Shown in pieces: positions 35,101 to 48,200 of a stretch of 64,000 nucleotides of DNA. The stretch is taken from contig WMCF01000007.1 in NCBI GenBank assembly GCA_009792885.1, positions 6,278,825-6,342,824 on the forward strand, read 5' to 3'. Below the pieces are notes generated by a model. The model saw only the letters and a program-made list of their open reading frames with translations, searched no databases and was not told the origin of the DNA. This stretch comes from Eremophila alpestris peregrina. Its lineage: Eukaryota > Chordata > Aves > Passeriformes > Alaudidae. How positions within the stretch are numbered: position 1 is the first letter of the stretch; the number at the start of each line of letters is the position of its first letter. The position numbers and the translations under genes were made by a program.

Positions 35101-38100
35101 TCTGTCTTGTCATTTATGATGGCTGATGAGCCATAGCTGCTACGTCTTGCCCTCAGATGCTATTTTCTGATTCTTTTCCTCATTTAAAGAGGCTTGCACA
35201 CTCTTTTCTCATTGAGAACAAGATGCATGCAAACCCACAGGAGATTTCCATTATATGCACACCAGTTTCCTAATGAAAGGGAACTAGTTGTTCTGTCCCT
35301 TAAGCATTCATATTTTCTCTTGTTTATCGAAGCTGTTTTGTGCCTTAGGGGTAAAAGTTACAGCTTCTGTAGCATAAAACCAAGCTGTGTTTTATGAGAG
35401 AAAGTGTTGGAGGGAAGTTGAGTTCTGCACTGAAACAATTTTCTTGTGATAGGGAAACAAAAGTTTTGAAGCAAAAGTTGTGTTCTCATGGTCTTCTCTA
35501 CTGGCTGCTTGTGTAGTAGATATGGGTGCTTTCCTGATGATATTTACTACAAAAATATATGCCCCAGGTATCATACTTGCATTCATACTTTCTTTAGATG
35601 TCTCAGAGCCCTCATTGAAAGTCATAAATCTGTTGTCTGTAGAAAAAAATATCTAGTCAATAAAATTCTTTCTGCTTGCTTCAGGACAGCATATATTGAC
35701 AAAAAATTAATGGTTTTATAATAGTGTATAAAAAACATAATATTCTAACTCAGCTTTAAAACACTGCTAGTTTTGGCTTATTCTATAAGGACATTTATAG
35801 ACATGAGAGTAGTAAGTGCCAACAGAATGTGATGGAAGTGAGAAAAATGAGATTGGTTTGTTTTGACCTATGAACACTTCTGGGTTTTAATCTGTTGTTT
35901 AAGTCAAAAAGATCAGTCTTTACTCATCTCAAAATGTAGCATGAAATTTCCTTATTTAATTAAAAAAAATTCAGAGAACTTACTTAAACAATTGTTTTTC
36001 CTCTAATAAATTATTTAAAGCTAGGAAAAAATAGTATTACAAATGCTGCCAGTCCCTGTCTGTGCATCTCTTTATAAAACTCTTAGGTAAAAATCTGGCT
36101 ACTTTACAATTTTACTGGTGTTAAGAGGAGCATAGTCCTCATATATACTAAATCCACATGTAGTAAATATGTTGCATGGAGAAAGCATACAAAAAAGTAA
36201 TGTTGTTTATGAGGTTGCAAAAGATTATTAGAAATTGTGTAAAAATACTTTCACAGCTATAAAAATCAAGCTGGTACTGCCTTTAACAGTGACTAGCCAT
36301 TTGAAAAAATATTTTTAAGTGGAATGGTGATAGACATTTTTTAAGTGCTAAGGGTGGCAAAAAGATAAATAAATTTCTTGGTACATACATGCACATTTGG
36401 TCAGACGTTGATTCCTTGATGTAATTGCCAAAAGTGATTTTTTGTATAAGGGGGGAAATTATGACATCGTGTTAAAAAATCAGTTTTAATATCTGAATGA
36501 AAATAAAGCTTTAATAGCTGCAGCTGCTGATCCGTGATTGTAACAGCATACAACCTGCATGTGGGAGACATTCAGATACATGAAATATTAATGATGATTC
36601 TAAGATGACTATACCTTTTCAAACAATGCCTAATTTGTGGTTGTGCTGTCAAAACCTTTCTATTTCCCACATAATTGTCTGCTTCTGAATTAAAATAAAT
36701 ATGCTCTATTTAAAATGCATGAAACCTGAGGATAACGGTCTACAAATTTACTCCAGATGCATACTAACTGCTAGAATAAACATTTCAGAATATGGTTTTA
36801 CATAATACTCTTATCTGTTTCATTTGGCTGTCCTCATAAACTCACTGCTCTCCAAGCATAAACAGGTTGTTAAGTACATTTAAGGATTTTAGAATGAACA
36901 CCAGAGCTGTCGTTATCATTAAAATGAAGTGCTGATATTGGAGTCAGGCCACACAGAAGTGTTTACCCAGCACTGAACTAGAATTTCAATTCTTTCCTTC
37001 TCTTAGGTGCTGTAGCACGGATACTTCTGATATATCAGCTTGAAATCTGTGATTTGAAGATTGACTACTAGATGCATGTAAAACAACCTAAACATGCAAC
37101 AATCCATTTCTTATATAAGGCATAACAAAGTTGAACTGTTTAGTATGAATTCTCTGACTCCAGGGTTTATTTTGCTTCCACCTGGATGTTGAATGCTAGC
37201 TCTAGTGCAGGGTAACATAGGTACAGTACTCCTATCATGTCAACAATATTTTGTTTAGTGCATGCAAAACATCCTGCATTTGAATATTCCAGATCACAAG
37301 ACTGAGATAATCTCTGAACCTTTTGACTGCTCAAGGGAGTGATGAGGCAGTGCAGAAAACAAGAATTGGGAAATAGTGAGTTGATTTTTAATGTTGATCG
37401 TATCTTTCTTTCAAAAGGGAAGCTTCTGCTTCATTTCACAAATAGTATCCAAAGGTGTCATGTTGACTCCTGAATATTCTACCTAATGAAACTTAGTCAA
37501 ATATTTTCTACAAATGATAAGTTTGAGTGAAGAAATACAGAAAAGAATGACATAAGGTGTGATTTAAAGATCATTTACTGGTCTAAAAATGTCACACATT
37601 CACACATATGAACATATGTATCTGGATTTATGATTGATGGTACCTCATCCTGTCTATTCCACTTCCTAAACAGAGTTCTTTGTAAGCCAGAGATTTTTCA
37701 GGTCAAATGATTCATATTTTTAAGAACCTAATTAGTGTAAATAATATATAATTCTACATATAAATATTAGAATAGGAAATAAAATAAAATATGCAAAAAA
37801 TAAAAAACTGCAGTTCATCAACAAAGGAAAAGCACATCAGTAACACCAACTGTGCAATGAGTTGTGTTTGTTGTGTCTCAAGGCTTGGGACTCACCTACA
37901 TAATATTCTTCAGGGTGAGAAAAAAGTCCTGGCTGTTATTCAGTATTTCATCATCATTATATCTTGTATTTCCTAGTGCTACTGGGCTAGGTCCTCCAGA
38001 GTTGTTCTTTGATGGATGTTTTCCATTTTTCTACTTCCTCAAGGGTCAAATCCTTTTTTTTTTTTAACAATAGAAGGTAAAATAACATGATGCACATGGC

Positions 38101-38330
38101 AGTAGTGCAGGTATGAAACTGCAGCTCTTCAGGAGGCAAAAAAAAGGAGGGAAAAATGAGGAAAGAAAAGCAAATAAATCAAAACAAAGAAATCCCACAA
38201 AGAATTAGCACAATATAACTCAAAGATTTAGCAAAAGTCAGCAAGGGTAGTAATCTTAGGAGAGGGTTGCCGTGTACTGGGAGATGTTCTCCATCGCCAA
38301 TTTATGGTGTAATGTGGAGTTAAATGTGTC
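32156..38330. other. Unique AT-rich non-coding DNA
   Basis: No gene is supported. It includes an AT-rich perfect hairpin at 32662-32686 (11-base arms, 3-base loop), an A12 run at 33150-33161, a T-run at 34996-35007, and a dense non-repetitive tract at 36500-36720 discussed as a finding. The moderately G-rich piece 32690-33120 looks unlike its surroundings but matches no element I recognise. Confidence 0.5.
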
Positions 38331-39265
38331 AACAGAATAGGAAAGTATCAGATCCTGAAATGGGTCACAAATTGGAAGGGATCACTGGAGGTCATCTAGT
38401 TCCACCTCACTGCTGAAGCAGAGTCTCTTAAGTACATTGCTCAGGATTGTGTCCTGGCAGCTTTTGTATATCTCCAGAGAAGGAGACTCCACGACCTCTG
38501 GGCAGTCTGTTTCCATGCTCAGTCATCCTCTCAGTAAAGAAGTTCTTCCTCATGTTCAGGTGTTCCAGTTTGTCTGCTTCCTCTTGTCCTATTTTTTGGC
38601 ACTAAAAGTCTGGCTCCACCCTCTTGACAACCTCCTTTTAAACAAAAGGAGGAATGGATAAGATTCCCCCTCAGCCTTCTCAAGGCTAAACAGACCCAGC
38701 TCCCTAAGCCTTTCCTCATAAGAGATGCCCCAGTTCCTTAATAATTTTCATAGTTCTCTTCTGGACCCACTCCAGGAGCTCCATGTCTCTCTTGTCCTGA
38801 GGAGCCCAGAACTGAACACAGCACTCCTGATGTGGCCTCACCAGGGCTGAGTAGAGGGGCAGGATCACCTCCCTCAGCCTGCTGGCAATGCTCTTCCTAA
38901 AGCCCCACAGGATCCCATTGGTGTTCTTGGCCACCAGGACACTCTGCTGGCTCATGGGCATCTTGTTGTCTACCAGGACCCCGAGGTCCTTCTCTGCAGA
39001 GCTTCTTCCCAGCAGGTCATCCCCAGCCTGTGCTGGTACAGGGGGCTATTCCCCCCCAGGGGCAGGACTCTGCTGCATTTCAGAAGGTTCCTCTCTGCCC
39101 ATCTCTCCAGCCTAATGAGACCCTTCTGAAGGGCTGCACAGCACTCTGGGGCATTGGTCACTCCTCACAGCTTTTTGGCATCAGGGAATGTGTTGAGGGG
39201 ACATCTACCCCTTCAGCCAAGCCATTCATGAGTAAGAGAAACAGTGCTGTGCCGAATATCAACCA
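38331..39265 (-). mobile_element. CR1: CR1 LINE, 5'-truncated, reverse orientation
   Basis: Read on the plus strand this is the classic avian CR1 3' region in reverse. GGAAGGGATCACTGGAGGTC begins near 38376, followed by CTCCAGAGAAGGAGACTCCA near 38474, GTAAAGAAGTTCTTCCTCAT near 38535, TTTCCTCATAAGAGATGCCC near 38711, GGAGCCCAGAACTGAACACA near 38801, ATGTGGCCTCACCAGGGCTG near 38831 and GGTCCTTCTCTGCAGAGCTT near 38985. The 3' end lies at the left, where a diverged CACAGAAT-like end (near 38331-38360) is expected. The 5' end is lost near 39265, the usual result of incomplete reverse transcription. Total length is about 0.93 kb against about 4.5 kb for a full element. A short purine-rich tract (39268-39308) follows on the right. 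Confidence 0.95.
38531..39161 (-). pseudogene. CR1 ORF2 (reverse transcriptase C-terminal part) remnant, frameshifted
   Basis: Three consecutive minus-strand segments, each in a different frame, together resemble the C-terminal portion of the CR1 ORF2 polyprotein. 39161-38970 carries RLERWAERNLLK and GGNSPLYQHRLG. 38961-38716 carries SQQSVLVAKNTNGILWGF and REVILPLYSALVRP followed by a CVQFWAPQ motif. 38719-38531 carries LRRLRGNLIHSS and GGCQEGGARLLV. Family knowledge: ORF2 encodes an endonuclease and a reverse transcriptase that copy CR1 RNA at a nicked target. Only sequence after the catalytic core is present here, and at least two frameshifts break it, so no functional product is possible. 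Confidence 0.9.
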
Positions 39266-42200
39266 AAAAATGTGGAAAAGGGGAAAAATAAAAAGGAAAA
39301 AGGGGTGTTGTGGATTAAAAGCAAGACTTTATTTTTAATTCTGAAGTGGTATGTAACCTATGCCATCCACCTGTATCACTTTTATGGACCTAAGGATCAT
39401 ACATAACTCAGATATCAATGTTGCTTTAGCAAACAGCTAAATGACAGCTACACAACCTATCTTATGTGATAGAAATGTGATATAATTTATTAGTGCTTGG
39501 GAATCTTTGTTAGATTTGGGAAACGATTTTTTTTTAATAATTATTGTCTTTATAGGTGTAATTGACAGACTATATTTCCGATGATATTTTCTCCAGGAAA
39601 AATCCTTTTATACAAAATTCTTCCCTATGGAGACCAATTAGGCATATTAGCTTATGCTTTGCATTTTTGCTGACGTTATGAGCTTTTATGTTACAACATA
39701 TCCTAGTAAAATGTATACAAATATAAATCTTTAAATAGTATATTTAATTGAATTCAATTTAATCAATTTTTTTTTGTAGTTGCTCGTATTACTTTTGTCT
39801 TCCTTATCTTCAGGAATTTCTCATTTACCATGAACCAAATCTCTCACAAAGAAACTAAATGAAAATGAAACAGTCCACAAATAAGAAAATTGCATTTATT
39901 TTCCTGCTTTCTTTGCTGTCACCAGATGTGACAGCAGAACATGATAGAACTGCAATTTAAAGGTTAATTTCCTTAAGAGGTTCTCCTTAGTTATCATAAC
40001 ATCCAGACATCTATTTCAATTACTGAAGAAATAGTCTTTACAGTGGATGAATGCACACAGTATATTTTTTGTTAAAATATGAGTGAAAAAATTATTTCCA
40101 TTATCCTTTTAATGAAAGTACTCTCCTTACTAGCTGATGAAATGTTTTCTGTTTGTATGCTACAGACTTGCTACACACTTCCTCTAAAAAGTGCAGAGTA
40201 AATAAAGAAAATTACCTGGGCCTATGGCAGAGAATTAGAAGAACTTCCTTGCAAATCTTAACTGACTATAAATCTTACAAAGTGATTACTTTTGACATTT
40301 TAAGAGAGCAACCAAAAAAAGAAAGAGAACAATAGGAGGAGGGGAAGAGGCAGAAGTACTGACACTAACACAGAAAAAGGTATGTAATATTTGTACACCT
40401 TGTATATTTGGAAAGTTTCTGAAAATGTTATGATTGTATTGGTCTTCTGTACTGTTCCTTAATCTAACCAAATGAAGCTCAGCTTTCTGTAGAATCAAGG
40501 GATATTTCTAGCACTTCTTGGTGAAAGTTAGTATGAAAATAATATTATTGAAACCTTGAAACTGAAAAACTTTAAAACTCCTGTTTATGCAAACTTTCCA
40601 GTGTGTTACTTTTAAAACAACGTTCATTATTAACTGATAAAAGTTAAAATCAGAAAAGATGGAGTCAGGGAACTTTTTGGAATGCTGAATCCTTATCTGA
40701 ATCAAATGGTATAAATAATTTCAATGGATGGAAAATGATGGCAAATACTTTCATTTCTTTTTACACAAATGGAACTTTAGATTGTAGAAATTCTGGATAA
40801 TGGCAATCTCTATCTTTGTGTCTTGTTTGAGACTACAAAGAGGGGAAAAAAATATTGTTTCACAATCTTCTATAAGTCTTGAATTCTTATGAAATGCAAA
40901 ATGGCTGCTGGCTCTTTTTTAAGATAATTTGTTAAGAGCAGAAAAGGATGTCTAAATATCAATAAAGCTCAGCAATTGCTAATAACATCTTAGAGAAATA
41001 GACAAATCTCTTTTGGACAAATATACATTATTCTCTTTTAGTTCTTTACTAATATCACCAATGATAATATAAAATTCTCTCAATATCAGATGCTATGTAC
41101 TTCTGGGATGTGGACAGCAGTCATAAGGAGCTCAGCTGAGACTAACAATTTCTTTAGCATAGGTCACTGAGCAATTGTGAAATACTCCAAAGTTCCAGTA
41201 ACTATTGACAGCAGAAGAGTCACAGCAGCGAGTTAGAGATGAGAGACTACATAAACCATTTCAATTCCACAAAGTTATCCAGTCTCATCATCCGCTCTTT
41301 TTCATTATATTTGACATTTTTTAGATTTGATCTTGGTTCCAGACTAGTAGCTTGTAGCTGTGGGCTGAGCCGATGAGACTTTTCTTAGCTGCAGAACATA
41401 TTGAGAGGGAAAAATATGAAAGGTATGTGGAAAATGCAGGCCATGCAGAGTTTAATAGAGTTAGTTGCTAAGCAGAGGCATTTTCAGGAAAGAGTTCTGT
41501 TTCTAATGTTATTCCCAGTAGCCAAACCAACTTAGTGACAGGGAACTGCTGCTTCAATAACTGATTCCTCTGTGAAACAGTCTATGACCTTGGCACCATG
41601 AATTGTCACTGAGTTGTAGTCAAAATTGCTGAATTTGCTCCTGTGTGGGAAAGGAGTGATTATAGTTTGCATTATTTGCAGAATGGGCCTTATTTCTTCA
41701 GATGAACTCATTCTCCTGGGAGTTCCCCATGTTTGGAAATTTTTAACCAATAAACTCAAGTGGAAGAATACAAAGGGAAGTATAAACAAATGCCAGGATA
41801 CGTCTTCAAGAACCAAATAAAAGTAAACAAAGAAAAACATACAACTTTTTATTTTTTTAAGCAATATGTATGCACTTGTATAAATTATTTTGAGATGTGA
41901 GCCTTGCTTTTAGAATAATTTTACTTTTAAGAGATTCAGAATGATCTGGTAAGTGATAAGCTAAGGTTTATATCTTTTACACTTAAACCCAAAACCTAGA
42001 TGGCAATCCCAGCTTGAAGAGAAATGCAAATGAGTCCAAATTGCTTAGGAAGTGGCATTAGGCAGTTTTCTTACAATTACAAGGTTCTTACGGTTAGACA
42101 ATGTCTATGTGCATGTGGTTTTACAGACTGATAATTTCTTTCTGAGCCTCTATGCATGCTCATTAATATACATTTGCAACATAAAAATATGGATTAGAGA

Positions 42201-45200
42201 AATATATAAATAGGTAGGAAGTATGTGTTGTATTTGTGTGTATCTTTATTGCCAGTGTACCTGCAGTTAGACATAATTCACACTGTATAGCTGCACATAT
42301 ATATTTTCTTACAGGAAAGCATCAGCAAATGAAGGAATCATAGGTATGTGTGTGCATATTTAACTTTAAGAGACTTCAAGAACACAAATATTGCAATATG
42401 ATTTTATACTACTTGAGTATTCTTGAATAATTCAAATTATCCCATAAAGCAAAATAGGCTTTAAAATACAACTATTCAGATATAGTTATTTAAATACTGA
42501 ATTTTAGGTAACTGCATTGAATTCATCTGGGGTAAATGAAAAACACATTTGATCTATTATTGTGTGCCTGTTATGGAAACAGCATGGATTTGCAATACAC
42601 ATACTGTACTGCAATATACACTTGCTTTCTGTCCTAAGAAATAAAATCCCAGTAAAAGACAACAATTAATACTATTCTCAGCCTTGGCTGGTGTCTACAT
42701 AACTGTTAAAGGTGCTATACAGACCAAATTTCTACATTTGTATAGAGGCTGATAGACATTTGAAGATATATAGTTTCCTGCAGCTGTCTTATGTAGAGAG
42801 GAAAGCAATATTTAAAGAAACTTCCTTCATTAAAAATTTCACTTAGTGACATCAGTGTTGTATTTCTATGTCAGAGGACAGGCATACAGCCATATAGAAA
42901 AGGGCAGTCCATAACATAAGCTCTGCTTTACTTTTTTTTTTTTTCCACAGAGATGTTCTTAACCAAAAGCAGACTAATTTTCCCTCTTTGGTCTGCCTTA
43001 CTACAGATCCAGTGATTGTAAGTGATAAGACATCCTAACCCTTTGCTCTCTTTTTGGTGTGGGACAAAGGGACAAAATGCACCTCACCTGGGCTGGGGCT
43101 CTCTGTGCTCCTGCCCTTGAACTGGCAGAGGGACATGCAGGTGATGGAGCTGCCAGTGCTTGGTACCAGTCCTTAGCCTGACCAAGCCCTGGAGTGGCAA
43201 ATGGCTCACAGGCCCCTTAAATCTCTACTTTGGAGAAAATACTGGAAGCAGTAAAAAAAAAGTTTCTGGTGTTTGTTTTGAAGATGTAGTGTTATTGTAA
43301 AGTTTTTTCCAGCTGACATTTCACTGTAGCTCTGATAGAGAATGTGAAAGTTAAAGTATGTATATTTTCCATGGATCACCAGGCTAATTTAAAAACAAAG
43401 TCAATAAACTAGCCTACAACAGAAATATTTCTTGTTAATTTTTTTCCCTTTATTCCTCTGGCGCTGCTATGAAAGGCAGAATATGCATCCAACACTGTGA
43501 CCTAGCACTCAAGCATTGCTATCTCAGGTTTCCTCTAGGACAAAATATTTCAAAATGTGACTTTATGTTAAAAGACAGTTTCCTCACCCTGAGCATGATA
43601 TTACAGAAGAAAATATTTTAAATTTACTTTTAATCTGCAACTAAAATGTCTCTGGATTATATTTTTAAACACTTCCAAGGTTAACTTCTCATTCCTGTCT
43701 CACCTAAATTTTATCTTTGAGCTAGGAGAAAAATATAACAGAAGAAAAAATAGAAATCACTGCTGTCCAAAGAAAGAAAAACTTTCACTCAGAGAAAAAG
43801 AGTAAACATCTCCAAACAATTCATCAAACAGCCACTACCTAATTTGTTTAATAAATTATCTGCCACACCAGTTTATAAATTGAGAAAGTTGCTGAACTAC
43901 TCCAGCATTTGCAGCTCTTGTTTTTTATTTCAAAGCAAACCAAAATTGATAAGCATCAAATGTGTTCCAGGATAATTAAAATAACACTGTATGAACTTCA
44001 TGGTATTTTTTTCCTAAGATTATAAAATTTAATTTGAGATCCATCTTATCTGTAGCCCTTGAATTTCACTGGTTCTTTGTTAGTTAGTGTATATGAAGAT
44101 GAACTGAGAGAATGATTTATGAACTATGGTTAAAAATATAATAACAAAATAATATTTTATAATAGTGTTTGTACAGTTTATCTGTTTTTCTTACAGAAAT
44201 ATAAAATTCAATTGGTTCTCAAGAGTACCTCATATATTGATGGGTGAACAAGCCTTGCCTTTTGAAAGGAGAAAAGGTGATAAAAGACTTATTTTTTGTG
44301 TTTAAACTGATAATATATGCATTTTATGATGCATCTTATATGACAATCATCTTCATTTCACAAATACTTACATTTTTCCTCCAAAATGTTTTCCTTCAGA
44401 GGTTTGGAGCAATTTAGATTGATTTCAAAATTATTTAAGAAGAAATTATATTTTCCTTCTCTATTTGCGCCATGCTGTGGACTCACTGCACCGTCTGACA
44501 GCACCACGCACATGTCCATGCTGAACCTTTTCTTGCCAAAGAATCAGGGCTGAGCCTGCCCCCGTACAGCTGGGTTAGCTCATGGTGCACCCTGCCCAAA
44601 AGTCTGCACGTTAAGTTTGCCCCTTTTTAAGGAACTAAACAACTCACCAAAAACATAGTAAATGTTTCTAGAAAGTTGATATGACTATTCATATCAAATT
44701 CATCCTTCTGACACCACTCCCACTGGCATCAGCATCGCAAAAGTTCAGCAAGTTTTACTGAATTAGGGTACAGCAGTAGGAACCAGAAGCGTTTTATGTT
44801 TTCCTCTGGATATTTAATGGATTGTAAACTTTACTAGTTGTACAATTCCCATTAGTGTCAATAAGAGAAATGTGGCTAAAATTCAGTCCGTTATTTCTGA
44901 GAATGTTAAATGACAATGGGCTTAAATTTATATGCAGCAGAAAAGGTTTTATTTCAATCAAAAACACACCTATGTTACTTTGTTCCCCCAAGGCCTTACC
45001 TAAAACTTAGATGAAAATTTACTGGTTGCCTTGGGAAAATATATTTTGTGAAAATGGAGTTTGTCACACAAGGGCCAATTTTACTAGAAAGCAGCACTTA
45101 GCATCACTGGTCATAAATAACTCAGCACCTAATTGTGCAAAAATCAGACAAAATATTAATGCTATAGCTTTTTGAAAGGAATTATAGATCCATAGTCCTT

Positions 45201-48200
45201 ACAGACAGAAGACTATAGACTGAGTACAAAATTAGAATATTATTAAGAACACTTCAGAAATTATATGCCTGAAGTGACATTTAATCTTTACACCAAGAAC
45301 CCTCACATGCTAGAAACTGAGAGTGGAAAACCAGCTGGCTTCTTAGCAACATCATAAAGTCTTCTCATGGCAAGACAAATAAATTATTTACTTGAAAATT
45401 TTAGTCTGAAATTGATTTCTGGATAAAAACTGTGAAAAAAAAAAAGGGCATTAAAGGGAATAAAAAATATGTGTACTAGTTTGACAGGTTGTAATGGTTG
45501 GTGGTTGTAACATACAGAAATAATGTTGCTGAGGAAGGATAAGTCATTCACTGAGAGTTTTGTTTTAGTACAGGTGTTTATTAGTTTATAATTGTATGAA
45601 CCATCAGATGAATAAATTCATTGGATGAATCCTAAGGCAAGTGACAAAAATATAATCCATGTATATACTTATATTGGTCACAGAATCTGTTCAGTTTGCT
45701 CTGAATATCGTACTTTTTAATAGTCTTATTCATGGGCACTTATACAAATAGTTTATAACTGGCAGTCTTAACCAAAACTCATCCTTATCCCATTAATCTC
45801 AGTGGCATCTCAGCTTAAAATCCCAAAGGTAAAATTTCAGTATCAAAACTGATTATTAAAATTCAGAGCATTTTAATAGGCAGCATGAGAGGGAGTGCAA
45901 AAAGAGAGACAAGCTGGAAGTGAAAGCAGCAACAGTAAAAGCACGCAGAATGCAGAGTATGTAAAGAATTGCTGGAGCAAAAATAATTTTAAAAAGTGTA
46001 TTCCAGTTTGGCAGAGGCATGTGGATTCAAGAGTAAGAAAATATTGATTTTAATTGACCATAAAATCAAGAAATTATTCCCATTAAAAAAAAAGTTAAAA
46101 GTCTAATTTTGTAAACTTTATAAGCCTGAGAAGTCTCTATTATACATTCACTTTTCATTCAAAGATCAGCAGAAGCTCCATTGTTAGATGTCAGTGTTAA
46201 GACAAAATATCTTGCCTGGAGTTAAGAAGGCATGACATGTTGCTTGAAAGGAAAGAATGGTGTCATTTGGCCAAAATGCAGGAAGCTTCAGAGCAGCAAG
46301 AGTTTCTCTTTTTTTTTGTTTCAGGTTTGGTTTTTTTTTCCCAGTGCCTCCATCTGGCTTCATACACATTTTAAGGAAGTCATTGAGATTAGTTAGATTC
46401 AATATAAAATTTCAAACTCCATATATTCATTTAGGGCTCAAAGGAAAGAGAACCTGAAAATGGCAAGCACATGTACTGTGTTGGTTTCTGCAGGTATGTT
46501 TTGCTATTTGAGCTCCATTTGTTCCTCCTCTTACAGTCTAAATAAAACTTCACCTTGGAATTGAAGCACAGTGTCCAACTGAAATAATAATATAAAATAA
46601 CAGTGGAAGATAAAAAATTTTGAAGAAACTGAAAGGAGGGGTTTCAGAAATGGAGAAGTGGTCAGGGAGTTGTAGACTGGTTTACATTTAAATTTTTTCT
46701 TGCAGTGACATGACTGCCATGAATAATTGAAGTCCTGACTGATAAACACTTATGTAGGCACAGAGTTCTTATATGCTTTCTGGTTTCTTTGTTTGGTAGG
46801 CTTTTTGCCTTTGGGAGCATTAGTCATTCTGAGTAATCGTGGGTTTCTCTAATATGCTTCTATTTGAAGCCCTTATGGTGATTCTTTGAGGCTCCTTAAT
46901 ACATTTCCTGTAAAACTTCACAGGAAGGTTTCCCCACGCACAGGTGTGCTATATCTAAAAATGGGTGACTTTCATGCGTCTTGCAACCTCCTGTTCCAAG
47001 GGAGGGGCAAAAATCTTCACAGGCAGAACTGAACCTCATGAATTTGCAAAAGCCAACATCTTGCCTAGTAAGTCCCTTAAGCTACAGAGAGCTTGGGGAA
47101 AGGGTTTCTCTTCACTCCAGAGTCACACTCAGTCTCTCTGACTGTTTTCAGTAATTTATTTTTAAAAAGATCTTTTAACAGCCCTAAAACATCTGCAGAC
47201 AGTAACCAGGGACAGGCAGAACCTGTAGGCAGTATTCTTAGTAAAATTTTAGAACAGGCCTAGGATAGTTTAAAGACCCCTCTCGTATACTCTCAGGTTT
47301 CTGAAGTGAGCACTAAGCAGATACTCAGAGAATAAGTAGCAGAGCACATGTGTGCTACCAAGTGCTGCTGTCCTTCAGATGGTACCCAATGCTGACTTTA
47401 ATACCAGTCAAAGCGCAGGTGAGTAGCTGCAGGGACTGCAAACTTCCACTGAAGCCATGTTGCAAAGAAAATTTTGCACAAATCTAACTCATCAAATATA
47501 GAGACCATAGCATTTTCACACACTTGGAATTTTTAATTAGAACGTGCAGTTTCAAGACCTAATTCACACTGAGTCATTAAGCAACAGTGACATTCCTAGT
47601 ATTTGTCAAGCCATTTTCTGTCTTAAGTCACATGGTAAGCAATAAGAAATCTTTTAAATGACTTTCCAAAAGGAGCCAAAATTACTGTAGGAACTCTCCA
47701 GACTTTTTGTCAAAACTGTATAAAGAAGATATGTAGGAAATTTTATAAAGTAAGAAAAACTTGGAAAGCAGAATAGATTTCATTATGCCATTAGGTTTTT
47801 AAAAAGTATATATGACAAGAGTAATATTCAGCCTTGTTTTGACATTTAAACTAGTTGCTTAGAACTGAAAATTTAGAAGAACTTCTTCAGTTTTACTTAA
47901 CAACAGGAGAATCTGTCTTCCCTTGAATTGCAGGAACAGTTAATTGCTTGTATCTTCTCTGTAGCCGGAAGGCAGCTAAAGTGATTTTGCAGCAGGACTT
48001 GAGTGGTAAGACGGGCAAATTACACATTTGTTCCGATTTCTTATTTCCACTTTGATAATTCCATCCATTTCCCACTCAAGGCCAGAACGGTGACAAAACA
48101 ATCATTCTTTATTCTTGTGTAAGAATATTCTTTAACCCTCTGATTAACAGCTTGAAAGAAACCTGGACACTCAATATTTATTTTGATCCTTTCCTCAGGC

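Noticed and set aside
38631..38652. Perfect 9-bp hairpin (CCTCCTTTT / AAAAGGAGG)
   Set aside because: Lies in a variable part of the CR1 copy and is explained as ordinary sequence variation in that element.
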